Source: Isoetes taiwanensis (taxonomy: Eukaryota > Streptophyta > Lycopodiopsida > Isoetales > Isoetaceae). From it: a stretch of DNA of 64,000 bases. The position numbers were made by a program, and so were the translations under genes. Positions within the stretch are counted from its first letter, which is position 1. Every line of letters begins with the position of its first letter. This document shows, piece by piece, positions 58,565 through 64,000 of the stretch. Under the pieces are notes generated by a model. It was not told the origin of the DNA. It saw nothing but the letters and a program-made list of their open reading frames with translations, and searched no databases. The stretch covers positions 1,565,654 to 1,629,653 of the forward strand of contig JAJEKV010000114.1 of NCBI GenBank assembly GCA_021234155.1, written 5' to 3'.

Positions 58565-59105
58565 TCACTCTTGACCTTGCTTTCGAATAGGCTCGCTTTT
58601 TTTGCTGCCACCTTTGCCCAATTGACCTTGAAATTTTCTCGGATCCCGCTTGGCCCTCTTGCGCTTGTTGAATGCAAATAAAAAGGAAACCGTCTTCCTT
58701 ACTTCTCTGTTCTTCAATCCTTCCGGGTATATCTTGCTCAACGGCTCAATTAGAGCTTCTTCGTTACTCGCCTTATTTTGTCGATGGATGTCTTGTTCGA
58801 ATGATACCATTGGTGTCCCAAACCTCATTATATTCTCAACTGCGGATATCACATCCGTTCGAAATTGAGAGGGATGCACACCCTCGTTTGATAGACCAGC
58901 GTAGGCATGGAAGTCCTCCTCGCTTCGGCAATCAGCCGGTCGGGTCTTAGGGGCACGCTTCTTCCGGGCTGAAAAGAAATCAAGAAAAACAAATTAACAG
59001 GGCACCATAAGCCATCAAAATTGGATTTGCATTTTGCTTACCCCTAGCGATGGCATCCATTGGAATTGCCGGTGAGCCAAATGGATTAACAACCTTCTTC
59101 ACCAT
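58565..59105 (-). CDS. First exons of the coiled-coil/RING gene
   Basis: Exon 1 (59105-59042) starts at ATG and reads MVKKVVNPFGSPAIPMDAIA; a GT donor follows. Exon 2 starts at 58968 after TTTTCAG and completes the split codon, reading RKKRAPKTRPADCRSEEDFH, then QFRTDVISAVENIMRFGTPM and NREVRKTVSFLFAFNKRKRA. That frame stops at 58565; another frame (VNWAKVAAKKASLFESKVKS to about 58456) carries on with better protein character, so a frameshift near 58620-58650 or another splice is likely. The next exon starts at 58484. Basic and helical, with no named domain. Confidence 0.5.
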
Positions 59106-59403
59106 AGTTTTTGGCGTTTGAGTTTTGGAATACTAAGCTTGGAGTGAATCCGAAATTCTAGAGCTTCTTCTCCGCTGGGCTATTTGGCGGAGTAGCAAAA
59201 GGTGGGGAGCACGGTTCGAAATTACAAATTCAAAGTTCGCTACCCTTTTCGGTCACAGTCATTAGTTACGGTGGGTGGTAAGAAGGTTATGATTGAAACG
59301 TATTTATGTGAAGTGACGGGCATAGCATAGGTTACACTTCAATTGGTGAAGGGTGGAAAAAATAGTATGAAGGGTGCTGGTGCTGGGTGCTGGGGTCGCG
59401 TTT

Positions 59404-59437
59404 TTTTGCTACCCACCAGCATACTTTCACCCTGCAA
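59404..59437 (-). repeat. Right 34-bp terminal inverted repeat
   Basis: Perfect reverse complement of 47143-47176. The inner flank has GGTGCTG three times (59379-59398), unlike the left subterminal palindrome. Confidence 0.85.
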
Positions 59438-59519
59438 GAAAAATAGTACATATGCCAATGGAAATAGTTTTTGTCTGGGTTACCTCAAATCGTTAAATCT
59501 AATTGAATCAACCGAATCC

Positions 59520-59735
59520 TCTTATGTTAACATGGCGTCAAAGCCAACAACAAAACATGCCAATGATTGCTTTTGAAAAATGGAGGAAACATTTTATGGC
59601 CACAAAGTACAATGCTCTCATAAATACAATATGTTAACATGGTGTCAAACCAACAACAAAAGATGCCAAATGATTGCTTTTGAAAAATGGAGGAAACATT
59701 TTATGGCCACAAAATACAATACCTAGCTTTAACCC
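59520..59735 (+). repeat. About 105-bp tandem duplication
   Basis: Two copies run ATGTTAACATGG(C/T)GTCAAA, then CCAACAACAAAA(C/G)ATGCCAA, TGATTGCTTTTGAAAAATGG and AGGAAACATTTTATGGCCAC (about 59524-59610 and 59631-59718). Only a few differences. Lies just outside the 12.3-kb element. Confidence 0.85.
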
Positions 59736-60259
59736 ATGGTCAGAAATCTGAATAAAACTAGGAAGTTGCATGAAAGTGGTTTACACCTAACGACTATTAT
59801 AAGGCACTTAATATAACGTCTCTTGAATGAGTAACTAAGGCATTAATGCTTCATGGAGTTATTTTTTCAGCCCCAAAAGTCTTAATTTTGGCCCACTGTC
59901 AATTACCTAGAACTACTAGAAAAATTAAATCAATACAACTATAAAGCCATGCCCTCTAAACCAAACAATACTTAATAGTTGAAAATGCACAATTCAAATT
60001 AAGGCTATTGTTGCTTTCACATTGTAACCCAAATTTCTATAGGTTCCTAAAGCCTACCAATGCCGACCATAAAATCATTTCAATATCCTAATGAAGGACC
60101 CATGAGCAAAATCATTACTCTTATGCAAAATTATCAGGCATGAAGCACACTAATCCTTAAATGATACAAGCTAAAATCATCTCCCTTCTCTCATTTTCAT
60201 TCTCTCAAATTTTAATAACATGTTCACAACATGCCCACTTATAACATAATCATATTTAT

Positions 60260-60289
60260 GCCCGGCAATGCCGGGCACCCGTTACTAGT
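60260..60289 (+). mobile_element. Helitron 3' end (hairpin plus CTAG|T)
   Basis: GCCCGGC (60260-60266), loop AAT, GCCGGGC (60270-60276), then ACCCGTTA and CTAG (60285-60288) followed by T. This is the standard plant Helitron 3' terminus: a short GC-rich hairpin about 10 bases before CTRR, inserted before T. The matching 5' end is not identified; the sequence before it has no helicase, so it is probably non-autonomous. Confidence 0.8.
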
Positions 60290-60545
60290 ATTAGGTTAAG
60301 CCCTAAATTCGAATTAGGGTTTTGGGTTAGGTTTCCACTTTAATGCCATCGATCCGAGACCTCGAATCGACATTCTAGAAGGAGCGAGCATGCATGTCTT
60401 GCATGCATGCATGCCTTCTCTGGGAGATCGCTATATTAGGCGGTGTTCTTCTCATCGGCGTTTCCTCTTCTCTCTCAGCAGTACCCTATTCTCTATTCTT
60501 TGAAATCCACCCTCCCCCCCTTAATTGTTTAACGTATTTGTCGTC

Positions 60546-60640
60546 TGGCACGCGTGACCAGCCCCTCTATTTGAAGAGGTTTTTATTTTGTTGTCGCATG
60601 GCATGCGTGATCAGCCCCTCCACTTTGGGAGGTTTGTTTT
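60546..60640 (-). repeat. Inverted relatives of the 24-kb minisatellite
   Basis: GGCACGCGTGACCAGCCCCT and GGCATGCGTGATCAGCCCCT, each followed by a GAGG(T/A)TT-type end, are reverse-complement relatives of the GGGCTGGTCGTGCGTGCCAC units at 23960-24400. Confidence 0.65.
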
Positions 60641-60739
60641 GTCACATTTGTTTTCGTGTTGGTATTGTGCAGGTACATGTTGGCAAACGGCAGCGGCTTC
60701 GACTTCTCCATTCGTGGGTTTTTTGGGAGCGAATTCTCA

Positions 60740-60850
60740 GCCTTACGTTTGTCCAAGCCCCTTGCCGAAGGCTTATCACTAGGGTTTTTCTTCGAAAACC
60801 CGAAAGGGCGGGGTTTTTTAATCCCGGTGATAAGCTTTCGGCAGGTACAC
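60740..60850. repeat. Imperfect inverted repeat
   Basis: TTGCCGAAGGCTTATCAC (about 60762-60779) pairs with GTGATAAGCTTTCGGCAG (about 60828-60845) with one or two mismatches. Between them AGGGTTTTTCTTCGAAAACC is itself nearly self-complementary. A stem-loop of over 80 bases is possible. Confidence 0.65.
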
Positions 60851-60899
60851 AAACAAACATCTATTAGCATTGTATTTCATGGGGTCGTCCAAGTTGTAT

Positions 60900-62330
60900 A
60901 ATTGGACGTTCCCTTTATTTTTCTTCGTGGGTAGTTTGCATGTGCGCGACTACCCACTATCCACCATTGTAGAAAATCTGCTGAGATGAATGAGAAGCCT
61001 ATCTATAGCTAACCTTAGCTTATGAATAATTAATGTGCCATTAATTATTCATAGTGACGTGTCATGTATTTATACTTAAAAAGACGTATAAATATGTGGA
61101 ACGTCACACACACGAACATGCATTACATGCACACAATGCATGCACCCCATGCATGCATACTATGCGTACATGCAATGCGTGCATGTTGAGCTTCTATTTT
61201 ACTTAACACTTGCAAGGCACATGCTTACTTTATTTTTGTAACCAAGGTTCAATTTCATGGTTCTAATGTTGCCATATCATTGTTTTGTTGTGGTGTTATG
61301 GCCATATCATTGTTTTGTTGTGGTGTATTATTTCATGTTCTATGATCTATTCCCCAAGTAATTATTGCAATCTAACCTCAGCCTCACACAAAATAACCCT
61401 TAGGCAAAAGACTTGGACCCATATAGGCCCTATCATATATACACATGACAATCCTAGGCCCCGAAGGGGCCAAAATATTTTTTGTCCCATACACATCCTA
61501 ATATATATACATTGTATTAATCTCTATTGTACATACTGAGAATTTGAACTATACAAATAAAACCCCACAGACCCCCAGTTGTTTTTACTGATATTCATAC
61601 AGGGCGTCCAATAGTTGGCAGTTGTATGGGTTATATATATGAGAGATTGGTAAAATGGCCTAGGTGAACATTTTAAAAGGGCGAGTGCATGGCAAAATGA
61701 TCAATATGAGATAGAAGTTGAATGTGGATGGAAAAAAATGGCTTCGGTAATATGATAAAAAGTTCCAAAAATAAGTGTGGAGAAATGAGTAGGGAATTTA
61801 AATAAAATTTCAAGGCTATGATATGTGGCAAGGGGCAATCTCAAATATAAGTTGGGGACGGAAATAGAAAAAGCAAAATGATGCTAGAACTTGAGGAACC
61901 ATGACAAGGGCTTCCAAACTTTAATATAATAGCTTTTAAACTTCATATCCCAGAGTCTTCTAGTGCACAATTTAAACAAGGTTGACTTCAAAATAGACAT
62001 GTCTTACCAAGCTTAACCTTAAATACATTGAGTTGACTTCAAGAATGAGTCCTCTTTGACCGTGACATCAATGTCCCCTACCAAGATCTTCCCGACTTCA
62101 AATCTAAAACTTGGACAAAGACCAATTAGTATGTTGCCCGCCACATTTTTTGACATGCTTATCTACAGTGGTCTCACACAATGACCATCCCTCCTTCTAC
62201 ACTTATTGGCAGGAGAATTAATGCGCTTGTGGACTAGCGAGATATACATCTTTTCATGCAGTGGTAAATGGAAACAAACATGAGGAGGTAGATTCAGATC
62301 ATCAACCCTCTTCTTTGAGGTAGATCAAAA
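60900..62330. other. Non-coding DNA with CATGCA cluster and a short duplication
   Basis: A run of CATGCA/ATGCATGC/GTGCATG motifs occupies 61117-61190. GCCATATCATTGTTTTGTTG with TGGTGT is duplicated near 61271 and 61302. No gene is seen. Confidence 0.5.
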
Positions 62331-62392
62331 ATCTATACATTATCCAAATGCCAAGTTACCTTTCACATTAGCTGCTCCTAGATACTTTCTCA

Positions 62393-63985
62393 TTGGCCTC
62401 TGGGATTCTTGTAGGTCAGAGAAAGTGCATTGCCTTATGGACACTGGATAGTAATGTTCCCTCTTGTATTCTTGACTACTCTTGGACGGTGCTTCCTCAT
62501 GGTGAATCCACAAAACTTTTGGGCATTCCTTGGGGGTGCATGTTTCTGCCTCATGTGCTTGGGATGAGATCATTAAAGGTCTTGAAAAACATCTATTTTG
62601 GTGGAAGGTGGCTAAGTTATCTTTGCTTGGTAGGATCACAGTTGCAAGATCCGTCCTTAGCAACACCCATGTCTATATGGCATCTGTCTTACTCGCTCCT
62701 CAATGTAAGATGAATGAGATCGTGTGTATTGTCAGGAATTTCATCTGGGGTGATACATCAGAAGGTGCTGTTGTTAAGGTATCCTCGGCTAAGTGCATGA
62801 AGCCTAAGGCAGCTGGTGGTCTTGGAATGTTGGACTTCTGTCTTCAAAGTCAGATCATGATCTCAAAGTTCATTTGGAGGCTCCTTCTTGGTAAAGACGA
62901 CTCTCCTGGCTTAAGGTTGGTGCGGCAATCACTTCTGCAGTGTCTCTCCTTTCACAAGACATCTATCAAGCCTAGTCTCCCGTGGGCCTTGTTGTACCCG
63001 TTGCATCCACATCCAGATGCTTCCCCATTCCTTAAAGGTCTGCTTGCTTCCTGGGATGCAATTATAACCTTTTCCATGTTAATTCCCAAGCTTGTGCTTC
63101 ATTGTCAATGTCATGCTGGTGGATTCCCTTGCAAGGTACTCAGCAGCCTTTATGTGCACTTGTACATCCAAAGACCCAACGGCGTTGGCGGCTAGCTGGG
63201 GTTTTAACGATCACAGCTTGGTATGATTCTGGTCATCTTTTGTCATGGGAGGCTTTTCAGACGAGATTTCTGTTATACAGATGGGATCGACAAATCTGGG
63301 CCGTGGGTGGCTGATTTTTTACCATCCATTGTGCAGCAACCACAGGCTGATGTACCTATTTGGATATGTGATGCACATGTTAAGCCAGAAAAGTTTATTT
63401 CTTCCACGTACAGACTGCTTTTGGATTGTGAGCCTCTCCCCCCATCCCAGCACTGACATCTTTAGGAACCTCAACCACAGTGGAAAAGTGTTTGGATGCG
63501 GACATGGGATAAATTGCTCCACCCTAAAGTGTCAGCGCTGCGATGGCAAATTCTCCATAAATGTGTTCGAGTGGATGTCTTAGTTCACAAGATGAACCCT
63601 AGAGTGTCAGATCGTTGCCCTCTCTGTGGCCAACGTGTTGAGACTATTGAACACTGCTTCTTCTTATGCGATCATCTACGGCTTGCTTGGGCATGGTTGT
63701 TCACTCTTTTCAGGGTGTCTCTCACTAGCCAGGAGATCCTACTTGCACTTTATCCCCCTGTTTGGCCGAGCTTGCATAAGCGGGCATTTCGTCTTGCTTC
63801 TAGTTGGATTTTGTGGTCTATCTGGCAGAGGCGACGTTTGTGTATTTTCCAAGGTGCACATATATCTGATCAGCAACTTCTTCATTGTGCTCAACAGAAG
63901 ACCACTAAAGCTTATCGTTGTTCATCTCTAGCTGATGCTAAAAAAAAGATAATTTGGCAGACGTATTTATGATGTTCTTCTTATG
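62393..63985 (+). pseudogene. 5'-truncated LINE: reverse transcriptase end and zf-RVT domain
   Basis: The frames read TKLLGIPWG, ARSVLSNTHVYMASVLLAPQ, IVRNFIWGDTSEGAVVKVSS, KPKAAGGLGMLDFCLQSQIM (62,530-63,195) and then, after frame changes, HPKVSALRWQILHKCVRVDV, and RVSDRCPLCGQRVETIEHCF FLC, the zinc-binding domain (C-x2-C...H-x3-C) at the end of plant L1-type LINE polyproteins. The endonuclease and the catalytic YADD part of the reverse transcriptase are absent, as expected of a 5' truncation at about 62390. Final stop at 63972; the 3' tail runs out of the window. Confidence 0.8.
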
Positions 63986-64000
63986 CATAGAGGGGTGCTT

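Larger units (their letters stand above)
47143..59437. mobile_element. 12.3-kb DNA transposon with 34-bp inverted ends and convergent genes
   Basis: 47143-47176 and the reverse complement of 59404-59437 are identical over 34 bp (starting TTGCAGGGTGAAAGTATGCT). Inside, the left third has a plus-strand transposase remnant and the right part has minus-strand exons for a coiled-coil/RING-like protein and an FCP1/NIF-type phosphatase. Two further elements are nested within. A perfect 24-bp palindrome adjoins the left end. A clear target duplication is not visible; GA flanks both ends (47141-47142 and 59438-59439), which would be a 2-bp duplication, but this may be chance. The superfamily cannot be named from memory with certainty; the transposase motifs resemble large plant and oomycete transposases with an HGKGE.DG.GA motif. 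Confidence 0.7.

Noticed and set aside
62340-62666. 108-codon minus-strand frame
   Set aside because: Opposite-strand shadow of the LINE reverse transcriptase remnant.

Overview
This window is nuclear DNA from a land plant. It holds two intact intron-containing plant genes (a GH9 endoglucanase and a TruA-type tRNA pseudouridine synthase), plant-type PPR and filament-like-plant-protein (FPP) fragments, and a large mass of decayed transposons. Gene density is low and mobile elements dominate, as in large fern or gymnosperm genomes. The species cannot be read from the sequence.
Layout. 1-3.1 kb: dispersed and tandem repeats. 3.35-5.5 kb: complete 8-exon GH9 gene (496 aa, secreted). 5.5-11.3 kb: non-coding with small tandem duplications. 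11.4-14.0 kb: complete 9-exon pseudouridine synthase gene (399 aa). 15.7-16.6 kb: non-coding element with long internally repeated inverted ends. 18-23 kb: PPR pseudogene, exon-like coiled-coil scraps, and the LTR end, primer site and gag remains of a Ty1/copia element. 24 kb: minisatellite. 26.1-27.5 kb: LTR-like repeat with a second copy at 46 kb. 28-31.8 kb: hairpins and unidentified exon-like pieces. 33-37 kb: dead Helitron helicase. 39.3-40.4 kb: broken PPR piece, then the 3' end of an FPP gene. 41.1-44.1 kb: recently dead DUF7869-like DDE transposase gene.
The most interesting part is 47.1-59.4 kb, three elements nested inside one another. (1) A 12.3-kb outer element has 34-bp inverted ends. 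It carries a decayed transposase on the plus strand and, converging on it from the other end, minus-strand exons for a coiled-coil/RING-like protein and an FCP1/NIF-class HAD phosphatase. (2) A 4.63-kb non-coding element with 25-bp perfect inverted ends and a 4-bp target duplication (AACC) sits inside the phosphatase coding sequence; taking it out with one target copy rejoins the frame. (3) Inside that lies a 542-bp hAT-type MITE with 17-bp ends and a perfect 8-bp duplication (GTGAGGAG). The middle element also carries about ten copies of a palindrome built on CTCGACTCGCGAGTCGAG. A canonical Helitron 3' end follows at 60.29 kb and a 5'-truncated LINE closes the window.
Only the GH9 and pseudouridine synthase genes look functional. 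The FPP exons are open but lack their 5' partners here. The other coding matches are broken, except the coiled-coil exon of the outer element, which is open over about 457 codons.
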